Origin: Denitratimonas yunnanensis (SeqCode)
Lineage (GTDB): Bacteria > Pseudomonadota > Gammaproteobacteria > Xanthomonadales > Xanthomonadaceae
Length of the DNA stretch: 64,000 nucleotides
Assembly (NCBI GenBank): GCA_026410415.1
Contig: JAPMLR010000001.1
Coordinates: 434,001 to 498,000 of the forward strand
Reading direction: 5' to 3'
Both the position numbers and the translations under genes were made by a program. A model generated the notes under the pieces. That model had not been told where the DNA came from and ran no database searches. It saw nothing but the letters and a program-made list of their open reading frames with translations. Shown piece after piece: positions 54,516 through 64,000 of the stretch (position 1 is its first letter; every line of letters begins with the position of its first letter).

Positions 54516-56264
54516 CTACGCCTTCTCCCGCACCCGCACATGCAGTTCCGCAAGTTGCGCATCGGCAATCGGCGAGGGCGCGCCGGTCATCAGGCATTGG
54601 GCGGTGGTGGTCTTGGGGAACGGGATCACGTCGCGGATGGATTCGGTGCCGGCCATCAGCGCGGCGATGCGGTCGATGCCGAAGGCGACGCCACCGTGCG
54701 GCGGCGCGCCGAAGCGCAGCGCGTCGAGCAGGAAACCGAACTTGGCACGGGCTTCTTCTTCATCGATGCCGAGCAACTCGAACACGGCGCTCTGCATGTC
54801 GCTGCGATGGATGCGGATGGAGCCGCCACCGATTTCGTTGCCGTTGAGCACCATGTCGTAACCGCGCGAAACGGCGGTGCGGGCATGGGCCTTCAGATCG
54901 GCGATGTCGTCCACCGCGGGCGCGGTGAAGGGGTGATGCAAGGCCACGTAGCGGTTTGCTTCATCGTCCCATTCAAACATCGGGAAATCGGTGACCCAGA
55001 GGGGGCGCCATGCATTTTCGACGAGGGCGAAGTCCTTGCCGGCCTTCAGGCGCAAGGCGCCCATGAAGTCGCTGACCTTGCCGAATGTGCCCGCACCGAA
55101 GAACACGATGTCGCCGTTGCCGGCAGCAACGCGGGCCAGCAAGGCGGCGAAGGCCTCCTCGGAGAAGAATTTCTGGATCGGCGAACTGACCGCACCGTCC
55201 TCGCCCAGCTTGATGTAGGCCAGGCCCTTGGCGCCATATTTGGCGGCGTGCGCCGCGTACTCGTCGATCTGCTTGCGCGAGAGCGTGGCCCCGCCAGGAA
55301 TGCGTAGCGCCGCAACGCGCCCCTCGGCATCGTTGGCCGCATCGGTGAACACCTTGAACTCGCAATCGCGCACCAGATCGGCCACATCCACCAGTTCCAA
55401 TGCGATGCGCAGGTCGGGCTTGTCCGAACCGTAACGCCGCATCGCCTCGTGCCAGGTCATGCGCGGAAACGGCTCGGCCAGTTCCACGTCGATCACTTCC
55501 TTGAAGACGTGCCGGATCATGGCTTCGGTGGTGCCTTGCACCGTGGCTTCATCCACCCACGCAAACTCCATGTCGAGCTGGGTGAATTCAAGCTGGCGAT
55601 CGGCGCGCAAGGCTTCGTCGCGGAAGCAGCGGGCGATCTGATAATAGCGATCGAAACCGGCCACCATCAGGATCTGCTTGAACAGCTGCGGGCTTTGCGG
55701 CAGGGCGTAGAACTCGCCTTCGTGCATGCGTGCCGGCACGAGGAAATCGCGCGCGCCTTCCGGCGTGGCCTTGGTCAGGATCGGGGTCTCGATGTCCTGG
55801 AAGCCGCGCGCATCCAGATAGCGACGCAATGCTTGCACCAGTGCGATGCGGGTGCGCTGCATGCGTTGCATTTCCGGGCGGCGCAGGTCCAGATAACGGT
55901 ACGTCAGGCGCGCTTCCTCGCCCGGCGTTTCGTGCATGTAGAACGGCAGCGTGTCGGCCTTGTTGAGGATCTCGATGTGCTGCGCCACGACTTCCACCTG
56001 ACCCGAGCGCAGCTTGTCGTTGATCGCATGACGGGCGCGCACCGTGCCGGTGATGCGCAGGCAATATTCGTAGCCCACCTGTGCCGCCACATCGAACACC
56101 TCGCCCTGATCCGGCTCGGCCACGATCTGCACGATGCCTTCGTGATCGCGCAGGTCGATGAAGCAGACACCGCCGAGGTTGCGGGCAACATCGGCCCAAC
56201 CACACAGCGTGATGGTCTGGCCGATCAGGGTCTCGTCGACGAGACCGCAAAAATGGGTACGCAT
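54516..56264 (-). CDS. aspS: Aspartate--tRNA ligase (582 aa)
   Basis: Class II synthetase charging tRNA-Asp. OB-fold N-terminus [20 protein letters not shown], motif 2 region [20 protein letters not shown] then [10 protein letters not shown], bacterial insertion domain around residues 290-400, and motif 3 [20 protein letters not shown]. Length is standard. Divergent from oxyR across 263 bases. Confidence 0.97.
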   Translation of the reverse strand: MRTHFCGLVDETLIGQTITLCGWADVARNLGGVCFIDLRDHEGIVQIVAEPDQGEVFDVAAQVGYEYCLRITGTVRARHAINDKLRSGQVEVVAQHIEILNKADTLPFYMHETPGEEARLTYRYLDLRRPEMQRMQRTRIALVQALRRYLDARGFQDIETPILTKATPEGARDFLVPARMHEGEFYALPQSPQLFKQILMVAGFDRYYQIARCFRDEALRADRQLEFTQLDMEFAWVDEATVQGTTEAMIRHVFKEVIDVELAEPFPRMTWHEAMRRYGSDKPDLRIALELVDVADLVRDCEFKVFTDAANDAEGRVAALRIPGGATLSRKQIDEYAAHAAKYGAKGLAYIKLGEDGAVSSPIQKFFSEEAFAALLARVAAGNGDIVFFGAGTFGKVSDFMGALRLKAGKDFALVENAWRPLWVTDFPMFEWDDEANRYVALHHPFTAPAVDDIADLKAHARTAVSRGYDMVLNGNEIGGGSIRIHRSDMQSAVFELLGIDEEEARAKFGFLLDALRFGAPPHGGVAFGIDRIAALMAGTESIRDVIPFPKTTTAQCLMTGAPSPIADAQLAELHVRVREKA

Positions 56265-56527
56265 GGAAAACTCCGGGAAAGTCGCCCGCGCTGTTGCCGG
56301 CCGGTCGGTGGCTGGTCGCAGGCGAAAAGGGTGGAAATGCTATCGGCCGGCCGCCGTGCAGGCAACGACCCGTTCGCCGAAACGGCTCCCGGCCGCCGGC
56401 GATGCTCCGAAAATCCGGCTCGGACCGGGTCAGAGACACTCTGGCAGCCCGGCGCAGCAATCGCACCGAAGCACATGGGGCGCAGGAAATCGACTTGCCC
56501 GTCATCGGAAACTGATAAATTCCCCGC

Positions 56528-57466
56528 ATGAACATTCGTGATCTGCGCTACCTCCTCGCACTCGCCGAGCACCGCCATTTCGGGCGCGCGGCAGCAGCCA
56601 GTTTCGTGAGCCAGCCCACGCTGTCCACCCAGATCCGCAAGCTCGAGGAGGAACTTGGCGTCACCCTGATCGAACGCGCGCCGCGCAAGGTGATGCTGAC
56701 GCCGGTCGGGCGCGAGATCGCCGAACGCGCCCGGCGCATCCTTCGCGAACTGGATGAGTTGCGTGAAGTCGCCCAGCGCTCGCGCGACCCCGAGGCGGGC
56801 ACGGTGCGGCTCGGCATCTTTCCCACGCTCGGACCGTACCTTCTCCCGCATGTGCTGCCGCAGATCCGCATGCGTTTCCCGAATCTGGAGCTGTTGCTGG
56901 TGGAGGAAAAGACCGAGGCGTTGCTGCACCAGCTGCGTGAAGGGCGGCTGGATGCGGCGATCCTGGCGATGCCTTTGCAGGACGATCAGCTGCACGTGGA
57001 GTTCCTGTTCGAAGAACCGTTTCTGCTGGCCGTACCGCGCTCCCATCCACTCGCGGCGCACCGGAAAATATCGATGCAAGACCTGAGCCGGGAGAGCCTG
57101 CTGCTGTTGGAGGACGGCCATTGCCTGCGCGATCAGGCACTGGATGTCTGCCATCTGGCCGGTGCCGGCGAGAAATCCGGTTTCCGCGCCACCAGCCTGG
57201 AAACCCTTCGCCAGATGGTCGCGGCCGGCGTGGGCGTCACGCTGCTGCCGAAGCTGGCAGTGGCGCCGCCGGTTCCAGCCTCGCACGACATTGCCCTCGT
57301 GCCATTCCATGCGCCGGCGCCACACCGGCGCATTGCGATGGTGTGGCGGCGCAGCTGCGCGATGAATGAGTTCCTGAACGAGCTGGCACCGATGTTCGCG
57401 CAGGTTCCGGCGACGCTGCTGAATGCTGAAGCACCACCGATTGAAACCCGACGGGCATCGCGCTAG
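56528..57466 (+). CDS. oxyR: Hydrogen peroxide-responsive regulator OxyR (312 aa)
   Basis: LysR-family activator of peroxide defence. N-terminal helix-turn-helix (HFGRAAAASFVSQPTLSTQI), PNLELLLVEE-type effector domain, and the two redox cysteines Cys199 and Cys208 (HCLRDQALDVC), at the same numbers as in E. coli OxyR. No catalase or peroxiredoxin gene is adjacent. Divergent from aspS. Confidence 0.93.
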   Translation: MNIRDLRYLLALAEHRHFGRAAAASFVSQPTLSTQIRKLEEELGVTLIERAPRKVMLTPVGREIAERARRILRELDELREVAQRSRDPEAGTVRLGIFPTLGPYLLPHVLPQIRMRFPNLELLLVEEKTEALLHQLREGRLDAAILAMPLQDDQLHVEFLFEEPFLLAVPRSHPLAAHRKISMQDLSRESLLLLEDGHCLRDQALDVCHLAGAGEKSGFRATSLETLRQMVAAGVGVTLLPKLAVAPPVPASHDIALVPFHAPAPHRRIAMVWRRSCAMNEFLNELAPMFAQVPATLLNAEAPPIETRRASR

Positions 57467-57494
57467 CCTGTAAGCCTCAATTTCGCAAACATCC

Positions 57495-57526
57495 CGAGGC
57501 GACGCACCGGCGGCGCCTCGTTTCGC
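57495..57526 (+). terminator. Hairpin between oxyR and rnk
   Basis: 7-bp stem CGAGGCG/CGCCTCG with a 12-nt loop followed by TTTCGC. A possible weak terminator for oxyR. Confidence 0.5.
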
Positions 57527-57545
57527 GTCAGGAAAACGAAAATCC

Positions 57546-57965
57546 ATGTCAGCGGCCACGCCTCCCCCCATCACCATCAGTTCCCTTGATCTGGCACGTC
57601 TCGAGCGCCTGCTGGAAATGCCGGCCTATCGCGATCAGGACACCGCGCTGAAGCTGGGCGACGAACTGGTGCGTGCCAATGTCGTGGCACCGGCGGAGAT
57701 TCCGGCCAACGTGGTGACGATGAACTCCACAGTGACCTGTGTGGAGGAAATCAGCGGCGCCGAACATCAGTTCACCCTGGTGTACCCGAACGCAGCCGAT
57801 GCGGCTGCCGGACGCATCTCCGTGCTCGCGCCGATCGGCACTGCGTTGCTGGGCTTGTCCATCGGACAGAGCATCGACTGGATCGCACCGGATGGTCGCC
57901 CGCTGCGCGTTCGTGTCGCATCGATCTCGTATCAGCCGGAAGCCGCAGGCGACCTGACCCGCTGA
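57546..57965 (+). CDS. rnk: Regulator of nucleoside diphosphate kinase, Rnk/GreA-like (139 aa)
   Basis: Rnk-type protein: a short N-terminal coiled region (SSLDLARLERLLEMPAYRDQ) and the GreA/GreB C-terminal FKBP-like domain (VTMNSTVTCVEEISGAEHQF, VLAPIGTALLGLSIGQSID). Rnk binds RNA polymerase but does not cleave transcripts. It lies 79 bases after oxyR, converging with the hybrid kinase. Confidence 0.9.
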   Translation: MSAATPPPITISSLDLARLERLLEMPAYRDQDTALKLGDELVRANVVAPAEIPANVVTMNSTVTCVEEISGAEHQFTLVYPNAADAAAGRISVLAPIGTALLGLSIGQSIDWIAPDGRPLRVRVASISYQPEAAGDLTR

Positions 57966-58043
57966 TCGGGTTCGCGGGAGAAGCCGCGCGAGTACGTCTG
58001 TCGGGCGGCCTGTTGCCAGCCACGGAAGTGGCTGCATGGACAG

Positions 58044-61000
58044 TCACCTGGCAAACTGCTGCACGGCTTTCGCCAGATCGTCACCGTGTACCGGTTTTCG
58101 CAGAAAGCCCCGCATCCCCGCCTCGCTCGCACGCGCTTCCGCACTGGCATCGGCACGCGCCGTCAGTGCGACGATGGGCGGCGCATCGCCCCCTGCCACG
58201 ACCAGGCTCGCAATTTCCAGACCATTGAGTCCTGGCAGGTCCAGGTCCATGAAGACGAGCGCGTAACGGCGGCTGCGCAGTTCGGCCAATGCCGCCAGTC
58301 CGTGGGGTGCATGGGTGACGCGATGGCCCTGTGCTTCCAGCAAGCCGGAGATGACCTGCGCCACAATCGCATCGTCCTCCACCAGAAGAATGTCTCGCCC
58401 TTCCACCCGCTGCGGGATGCCTTGCGGCAGCGAGGGTAAGGGCAAGGTTGATTCCAGCAATGGCGCTTCGAAGTGAAAAGTGGCGCCCTGCCCCAACGCG
58501 CTATCCACCCGGATGCGCCCTCCCATCGCACCCGCAAGCTCCTGGCAGATGGCCAGGCCGAGCCCGCTTCCACCATGGCGGCGGGCGGTGAGATGCCCTT
58601 CGGCCTGCTCGAAACGTTGATAAAGGCGGCTTTGCTGCTCGGCATCGAGCCCGGGCCCGGTGTCGCGTACCGACACGCGGATGCCGGTGTCCGTTCGCTC
58701 AAGCGTGAACGCCACTTCCCCTTGTTCGGTGAACTTGATCGCGTTGCTGGTCAGATTCAGTACCACCTGCTGCACACGCTGGCCGTCACCACGCACCCAG
58801 CGCGGCGCATCATCGGCAATGGTCAGCGTCATCACCAGCCCCTTGCGCTCGGCCAGGGGCTGCATCAGTCGCTCGACCTGCTGCATCACGGCATGGAGAT
58901 CGAAAACCTCGTCCTCCAAAGTCAGCTTGCCCGCTTCGATGCGTGCCAGATCCAGTGCATCGTTGACCAGTCGAAGCATCAGGTCACCCGAGCGCCGGAT
59001 CGCGTCGACATAGCCACGTTGACGGTCATCCAGCGACGTGCGCGTCAGCAACTCGGTCATGCCCAATACGCCGGTCATCGGCGTGCGTATCTCGTGCCCC
59101 ATCGTGGCCAGGAAGCTGCTTTTGGCTTGCGAAGCGCGTTCGGCCCACTCGCGCTGCCGCTCGGCAAGCTCGAACTGGTGGCGGCGATTCAGTCGCGCAC
59201 GCCATGCTGCCGCCGCCCCAGTCATCGCCAGCAGCAACGCCAGTGCATAAGCGGCAAACGCCAAACCACTGCGCCACCACGGCGCGGCGACATGCACCGG
59301 CAACCGCAACGGCGTGGCCGACCATACATCCGAGCTGTCGCCGCCAACGACCTCCAACAGGTACTGACCTGGGGGCAACTGGGTGAACACACGCTCGCCC
59401 GTCGCCCCCACATCCACCCAGCGGGATTCATAGCCACGCAGTCGGAACCGGTACTGGTGGGAAGGCGCATCGACGTAGGAAAGCAGACGCGCCTTGATGG
59501 TGAGCTCGCGATCGACCCATGACAGGTTCAGCGGTACATCGAACGGCAGCTCGACGCGTCCATCCGGACGCAGCACCGATACATCGTTGAACACCAGACG
59601 CGGCTCGGTGCGCGTGAGCGTGATTCGGAGTGGATCGAACATCACCACCCCTCGATTGGTCGCCGCGACCACGCTCCCACTCGCGGTCACCAGCGGCGGG
59701 TGGGCGGAAAACTCCTCGCTTGGCAAGCCATCACGCTTGCCGAACTGGCGCAACTGTCCGCTGTCGGGTGCATAGCGCCACAAGCCGCGTGACGAGGTGA
59801 CCCAGACATCGCCCTTGCCATCGATCAGCATTCCGCCGACCTCCATGGTCGGCAAGCCCTCGGCCCACCCGATCTGGTCGCGCAGCTCAGCCCGGCCATC
59901 CCGCACGACGTAGCGCTCGATGAAGCCGGTGCGCGCCAGCCACAGATCCCCCGTCGGCGTGAGTGCCTGGGCCATCACGCGCCCCGCCCCGATGCCCGCG
60001 ATCGGAGTGAAATGTTCGCCCGACGTGTCCAGCTGAAGCACCCCGGCGTCGCCGGCCAGCCAGATCCGTCCATCCGGGCCCACGGTCACATCTTCGATCG
60101 AGCCTGCCGGAATCCCATTCGTGTCGCCCGTACGCCAGGTACGCAGCACACGGCCGGATGCATCGCGCCGCTGCACACCACCGCCGTACGCGGACAGCCA
60201 AAGATCGCCGGCCGGATCCAGACGCAACAACCCCACCAGGCCCTGCGGCGGTGCGTGATCGGATCCATCGGCGAGCCAGTGCGTCACGGCCGCCGTACCG
60301 GGTTGGAACAATGTCAGTCCTCGTGAGTGTCCCAGCCAGACCCGTCCATCCGGATGTGCCAGCACGGACAAGCCATACTGTGCCGGCAGGCGCGTCTCCG
60401 GCCTATCGAAATGGCGCGTCACCCCGCCGCCGGGGGAGACATGCTCGACAATACCGTCGTGATGCATCAACCAGAACCCTCCGACGTGATCATTCGCCGC
60501 ACCCACCACGATGTCGCTGTGCAACCCGCCGACCTCGAGCCTGCCTTTCTGCAAGACCGAGAAATTGCTCCAGTCCGGAGGCAGGCGGATCAGCCCGACA
60601 TTGCGCAACGCGAACCAGAGGCCGCCTTCATGATCCTCGAGAATGTCCAGGACCATTTCATTGCCGCCCAGCGCCGCGTAAGCCGTGGCATCGCGCACGT
60701 GACCCTCGCGTTCGTGGCGCAATCCTGAATGTGTGCCGATCCAATGCCCGCCGTGGCGATCCCGGATGATCCTGTTGACGCCGGAGCTCATCAGCGCCTG
60801 TGTCGCCTCATCCTCGAACACGGCTTCGAAATGCCCGTCCACCCACCGCTCCAAACCGGCCTGCGTCCCTACCCATATCGACCCATCCGGGGCGGGAAAC
60901 AGGCTCAGCACCATGCCTGGCTTGGGGTGCAGAAATGGCGGCACGGGCTCGAATGCGCCATCGCGCCATACCGCCAATCCAGCACTCGTCCCGACGATCA

Positions 61001-61577
61001 CGCGCCCATCGGGCAGCGGGAGTATCGCAATGATGTGATCGGAAGGAAGTCCCACCCCCGCCTCCGGATCGGCCCGGAACACTTCCACAGCGTCGGTGCG
61101 GGTATCCAGTCGATGCAATCCTCCGTTGTAGCCACCGAACCAGATCACCCCATCGGGCTGTGACGCGATCGCCCAGACATCATTGAGCACTATCCGTGCA
61201 TCCACCTCGGGCGAGTAGCGCCGGAACCCACGGCGATCGACATCCAGCAGATTCAGTCCGCCACCCTCGGTTCCGATCCAGATCCGATCCTGCCGGTCCA
61301 CATGCAATACCTGCACCGGATTGGCTTGCAAGGTGGTGGCGTCGTTCATCGCGTGTTGGTAGACAGTGAATGCCACGCCATCGTAACGGGCGAGGCCATC
61401 CTGGGTGCCTATCCACAGATAACCGGCCGAATCCTCGGCCAAGGCATTGACGTAGGTCGATGGCAGACCATCGGCGTTGGTCATCGCCACGAACAGTGGC
61501 GCCTCCGGCAATTTGATCGCGAACGACGCAGCCGGTGCCAGCAGCACGAGCGTTGCAAGCATGATCCATCGACGCAT
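58044..61577 (-). CDS. Hybrid sensor histidine kinase with periplasmic propeller (1177 aa)
   Basis: One-protein two-component system. Signal peptide 1-20 ([15 protein letters not shown]), two seven-bladed Reg_prop beta-propellers (repeats such as [31 protein letters not shown]), a Y_Y_Y domain, one membrane helix near residue 770-790 ([20 protein letters not shown]), HisKA with His828 ([13 protein letters not shown]), HATPase and a C-terminal receiver with Asp1111 (FMDLDLPG). No helix-turn-helix or Hpt domain is present, so it must pass phosphate to an unidentified partner. Start ATG 61577 has GGGGGAG upstream. Related proteins sense polysaccharide breakdown products in Bacteroidetes; the ligand here is unknown. 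Confidence 0.92.
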   Translation of the reverse strand: MRRWIMLATLVLLAPAASFAIKLPEAPLFVAMTNADGLPSTYVNALAEDSAGYLWIGTQDGLARYDGVAFTVYQHAMNDATTLQANPVQVLHVDRQDRIWIGTEGGGLNLLDVDRRGFRRYSPEVDARIVLNDVWAIASQPDGVIWFGGYNGGLHRLDTRTDAVEVFRADPEAGVGLPSDHIIAILPLPDGRVIVGTSAGLAVWRDGAFEPVPPFLHPKPGMVLSLFPAPDGSIWVGTQAGLERWVDGHFEAVFEDEATQALMSSGVNRIIRDRHGGHWIGTHSGLRHEREGHVRDATAYAALGGNEMVLDILEDHEGGLWFALRNVGLIRLPPDWSNFSVLQKGRLEVGGLHSDIVVGAANDHVGGFWLMHHDGIVEHVSPGGGVTRHFDRPETRLPAQYGLSVLAHPDGRVWLGHSRGLTLFQPGTAAVTHWLADGSDHAPPQGLVGLLRLDPAGDLWLSAYGGGVQRRDASGRVLRTWRTGDTNGIPAGSIEDVTVGPDGRIWLAGDAGVLQLDTSGEHFTPIAGIGAGRVMAQALTPTGDLWLARTGFIERYVVRDGRAELRDQIGWAEGLPTMEVGGMLIDGKGDVWVTSSRGLWRYAPDSGQLRQFGKRDGLPSEEFSAHPPLVTASGSVVAATNRGVVMFDPLRITLTRTEPRLVFNDVSVLRPDGRVELPFDVPLNLSWVDRELTIKARLLSYVDAPSHQYRFRLRGYESRWVDVGATGERVFTQLPPGQYLLEVVGGDSSDVWSATPLRLPVHVAAPWWRSGLAFAAYALALLLAMTGAAAAWRARLNRRHQFELAERQREWAERASQAKSSFLATMGHEIRTPMTGVLGMTELLTRTSLDDRQRGYVDAIRRSGDLMLRLVNDALDLARIEAGKLTLEDEVFDLHAVMQQVERLMQPLAERKGLVMTLTIADDAPRWVRGDGQRVQQVVLNLTSNAIKFTEQGEVAFTLERTDTGIRVSVRDTGPGLDAEQQSRLYQRFEQAEGHLTARRHGGSGLGLAICQELAGAMGGRIRVDSALGQGATFHFEAPLLESTLPLPSLPQGIPQRVEGRDILLVEDDAIVAQVISGLLEAQGHRVTHAPHGLAALAELRSRRYALVFMDLDLPGLNGLEIASLVVAGGDAPPIVALTARADASAEARASEAGMRGFLRKPVHGDDLAKAVQQFAR

Positions 61578-61677
61578 CGGTGCGCTCCCCCGGTTTGGCC
61601 CACTGCCCGCATCCTCGCAATGGCCGGCTCGACGATGCAAGCGTTACAGTGTCCCGGCCCCCACTCTTACACACCGC

Positions 61678-63168
61678 ATGTCCCGCCCAAGCCAGCCATT
61701 GCGCTACATGGTTTCCGTCGCCGTCATCCTGGGAGCGGCGACGCTGCTGCTGACGCTCCTCAAGGCAACCGACGCCGCGTTATCGGTCTGGGACCGCCTG
61801 CGTGCCTGGCCGGATTGGGTGGGCATCGCCTTTGTCGTGCTGCTCCTGCTGCTCATGGCTGTGGCAGGCTGGGGCGTGTGGCGTCTGTTGCGCCCCCCGC
61901 AGCCACGTGCGCCGCGTGCCGACCCGATCGACCGCACCGCGCTCGAGCAGCGCATCGAGCGCCTCGGCGACGTTGCACCGGAAACCTTCGAAGCGCGAAG
62001 CGAACTGGCCGAACTGGACCGCCGCCGCGCCGAGGGCGCTGTGCAAATCTGCCTGTTCGGCCAGATATCAACAGGCAAGAGCAGCCTCTTGCGCGCCTTG
62101 GCGCCGGAGTCAGCCCCCCGGATCGGTGTCGTCGGCGGCACCACCACCGCGATCACCCACCACCACGGCACGCTTCCGGACGGACGCAAGATCGACATCG
62201 CCGACGTACCAGGCAGCGCCGAGGCGGGAGATACCGCACACTTGCAACTCGCCGCGGCGGAAGCCGCGCGCTCGCACGCGCTGGTGTACGTGGTGGATGC
62301 CGACCTCACCCGGCGACAGGCCAACGAACTGGCGGAACTGGCGCGCTTCTCCCGTCCGATCATCATCGCGCTCAACAAAGCCGACCGCTTCGATGCCGAA
62401 CAGACGCACGCGCTCGTCGAACGTCTGCGCCAGCATGCCGCTCCGTGGCAAGCACAGGTCGTCGCGGTTTCAGCCGGTTTCGAGGAGGAGATCGAGCGAG
62501 AACACCCCGATGGGCGCCGCGACACCGTCATTCGCCAGGCCCCTTCGCGGATCGACATGCTGCAGCGTGCACTCGAACGTGTCGCCAGACTTGGTGCCAC
62601 CGCGCTGGAACCCGGCCGAGAGGCCGCCCTGCTGTCCCACGTCGATGCCCGCGTGGCCGAGGGCGAACGCCGCGTCCAGTGCCAGCAAAGCGATGCGGCC
62701 ATCGACAAGTACACCCGTCGCGCCGTGCTCGGCGCGCTGGCCGCAGTCGCGCCAGGCACGGATCTGGTGATCCAGGGCGCGCTGGCAACGGCGCTGACCC
62801 GCGAGTTGTGCCAGATCCACGGATTGCGTCCGCGTGACGTGGACATCGACGACCTGTTGGGTCGGGCCGGCGGACTCCTGCGAACGGGCACATCGATCAC
62901 CCTCGCGGTGGTCGGCAATGCACTCAAGGCCTTTCCAGGATTCGGCACACTCGGTGGAGGCCTGGTGCACGCGGTGGCGTACGGACTGATTTTCGACAGC
63001 CTCGGCCATGCGCTGGCCGATACTTTGGCCAACACCTGCGAGCTGGATCGCGATGCCACGCTGGATGCGTTCGGCAAGCGTCTGGCCTCGCCCTCCACCG
63101 ACCGCCTGCTGGCACTGGCGCGCATCGCGTTGGACAACCAATCGTCCAAGCCATCCACTGGCGACTGA
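61678..63168 (+). CDS. Membrane-associated GTPase with DUF697 (496 aa)
   Basis: Two membrane helices at about residues 10-25 and 50-70, then a dynamin/Era-like GTPase: P-loop LFGQISTGKSSLLRAL, switch GVVGGTTTAIT, DVPGSAEAGDT and the base-binding NKADRF. A DUF697-like helical domain, where the protein may contact the membrane again, follows (LGALAAVAPGTDLVIQGALA, then SITLAVVGNALKAFPGFG). Family members in proteobacteria are linked to envelope or cell-division stress, but no exact function is known. Divergent from the hybrid kinase. Confidence 0.85.
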   Translation: MSRPSQPLRYMVSVAVILGAATLLLTLLKATDAALSVWDRLRAWPDWVGIAFVVLLLLLMAVAGWGVWRLLRPPQPRAPRADPIDRTALEQRIERLGDVAPETFEARSELAELDRRRAEGAVQICLFGQISTGKSSLLRALAPESAPRIGVVGGTTTAITHHHGTLPDGRKIDIADVPGSAEAGDTAHLQLAAAEAARSHALVYVVDADLTRRQANELAELARFSRPIIIALNKADRFDAEQTHALVERLRQHAAPWQAQVVAVSAGFEEEIEREHPDGRRDTVIRQAPSRIDMLQRALERVARLGATALEPGREAALLSHVDARVAEGERRVQCQQSDAAIDKYTRRAVLGALAAVAPGTDLVIQGALATALTRELCQIHGLRPRDVDIDDLLGRAGGLLRTGTSITLAVVGNALKAFPGFGTLGGGLVHAVAYGLIFDSLGHALADTLANTCELDRDATLDAFGKRLASPSTDRLLALARIALDNQSSKPSTGD

Positions 63169-63287
63169 GCCTGTGGCGTACCGCCGATGACATGGCTGCA
63201 CAGGGCGTGACACGTGCCCTGCGCTCCATGGCACCGGACCGGCTTCCGGCTATCATCCCGTTTCCCCATACGCCGGAGTCTGGCCGC

Positions 63288-63761
63288 ATGCTTCGCAAAG
63301 CCGCGTTTTTCCTGATTCCCATCGCCCTGCTCGCCTTGCTGATGGCCTGCAGCAGTGGGCCGCGCAAGCGCATTTTCCCGCCCACGGCGAGCGTGCAGGA
63401 GCTGACCGTCCAGGCCGACGGCCGGTGGCAGGTGCGCCTGCGCCTCCAGAGCTTCAGCAACGTGCCGCATACCGTTTCCGAAGTGTCCGCGCAGTTGCGC
63501 GTGGACGGCATCGACGCAGCGACGCTGGCCCTGTCTCCCACCGTGGCGATTGGCCCGCAGAACGCGGAAATCGAAGACATCATCGTCACCCCGTCGCCGG
63601 GCGCCGCAGCTCGTGTGCAGGCGGCGCTCGATGGCGGTCGCCGGGTCGACTACGTGCTGAACGGCACCCTCGTCAGCACCGAACCCGATCGCCGCCGCGA
63701 CCTGTTCAATTTCGACGGCCAACTCTGGCCGGTGCCGGGCCTGCCCGGCGTATTGCGCTGA
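63288..63761 (+). CDS. LEA type 2 family lipoprotein (157 aa)
   Basis: Small outer-envelope lipoprotein. Signal peptide ends LLMA-Cys21. The mature region (VRLRLQSFSNVPHTVSEVSA, LRVDGIDAATLALSP) fits the WHy/LEA_2 beta-sandwich seen in desiccation-related proteins. Function unknown. It is 8 bases before the next start, so it is probably cotranscribed with the acyl-CoA dehydrogenase. Confidence 0.75.
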   Translation: MLRKAAFFLIPIALLALLMACSSGPRKRIFPPTASVQELTVQADGRWQVRLRLQSFSNVPHTVSEVSAQLRVDGIDAATLALSPTVAIGPQNAEIEDIIVTPSPGAAARVQAALDGGRRVDYVLNGTLVSTEPDRRRDLFNFDGQLWPVPGLPGVLR

Positions 63762-63769
63762 GACTTCCG

Positions 63770-64000
63770 ATGAATGCCTACACCGCCCCGCTCGCCGACC
63801 TGCGCTTTGTGCTCCATGACGTTTTGAGTATCCAGACGCTTTACGGCCGCCTGCCGAACAGCGACCACGTCTCGACCGAGCTGGTGGATGCCGTCCTCGA
63901 TGAAGCCGCCCGCTTCGTGGAGCAGGTACTCGCGCCGCTCTACCAGAGCGCGGACACGGAGGGCTGCCACTTCGACGCATCCGATGGCAGCGTCCGGACA
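63770..64000 (+). CDS. Acyl-CoA dehydrogenase, N-terminal part
   Basis: Cut by the right edge after 77 codons. The N-terminus NAYTAPLADLRFVLHDVLSI, LDEAARFVEQVLAPLYQSAD and EGCHFDASDG match the long bacterial acyl-CoA dehydrogenases of fatty-acid beta-oxidation. FAD and catalytic regions are outside the window. Confidence 0.8.
   Translation, partial: MNAYTAPLADLRFVLHDVLSIQTLYGRLPNSDHVSTELVDAVLDEAARFVEQVLAPLYQSADTEGCHFDASDGSVRT

Noticed and set aside
54167..54568. Minus-strand open frame over the scoB end and its terminator
   Set aside because: Covers the scoB coding end and terminator and overlaps aspS; a middle part looks protein-like but has no start or homology I know.

Overview
This is a high-GC gammaproteobacterial chromosome segment. 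It most likely comes from the Lysobacterales (Xanthomonadales). The evidence is a fused aspartokinase/diaminopimelate decarboxylase, the MurD2-MurL pair for muropeptide synthesis, a copL-copA-copB copper set, a Fur lacking the CxxC pair, and IS5/IS30 remnants with YTAR targets. Genus cannot be settled from the sequence. All function calls rest on motif and gene-order reading; no database search was run.

Layout. 1-2209: secreted subtilisin-like protease with PKD and PPC domains, cut by the left edge. 2774-8470: a lipid module with two phasin-like proteins, a membrane Mrr-like protein, a Marinobacter-type fatty acyl-CoA reductase divergent from acyl-CoA-binding protein and TetR. 8744-11909: gltX, zur and a coupled aspartoacylase-like enzyme. 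12077-13501: periplasmic cyclophilin and lpxH. 13567-16034: a scarred accessory patch holding an IS5 start, an IS30 end, a ParDE-type toxin-antitoxin pair and the tail of a trb conjugation operon, next to the 3' end of tmRNA. 16035-20796: ssrA-smpB, ratA-ratB, bamE, fur and a DEAD-box helicase. 20940-22935: GNAT, a second IS5 start, a 121-bp MITE sitting on the stop codon of a CAP-domain gene, and an IS30 start.

23020-29306: a minus-strand run of glutamine-amidotransferase-like gene, lysAC, murL and murD2. It joins lysine/diaminopimelate supply to peptidoglycan precursor synthesis. 29420-29613: a small terminal-inverted-repeat element in front of an S9 peptidase. 31634-32904: DAHP synthase preceded by an aromatic-rich leader peptide and a terminator hairpin, which together look like a transcription attenuator. 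32987-36235: copL-copA-copB. 36320-39750: ECF sigma factor with a membrane Ser/Thr kinase-TPR protein. 39956-47809: mfd, a luciferase-like oxidoreductase, hinT, recR, ybaB and dnaX. 47890-52675: DUF2007 protein and an RND efflux pump with its adaptor. 52904-57965: 3-oxoacid CoA-transferase, aspS, oxyR and rnk. 58044-64000: a very large hybrid sensor kinase, a membrane GTPase, a lipoprotein, and the start of an acyl-CoA dehydrogenase cut by the right edge.

Most of the window is conserved housekeeping sequence. The least ordinary parts are the aroG attenuator, the two small palindromic elements (21593-21713 and 29420-29613), the degraded conjugative remnant beside ssrA, the fatty-alcohol/phasin module and the Mrr-like membrane protein with an altered active site.
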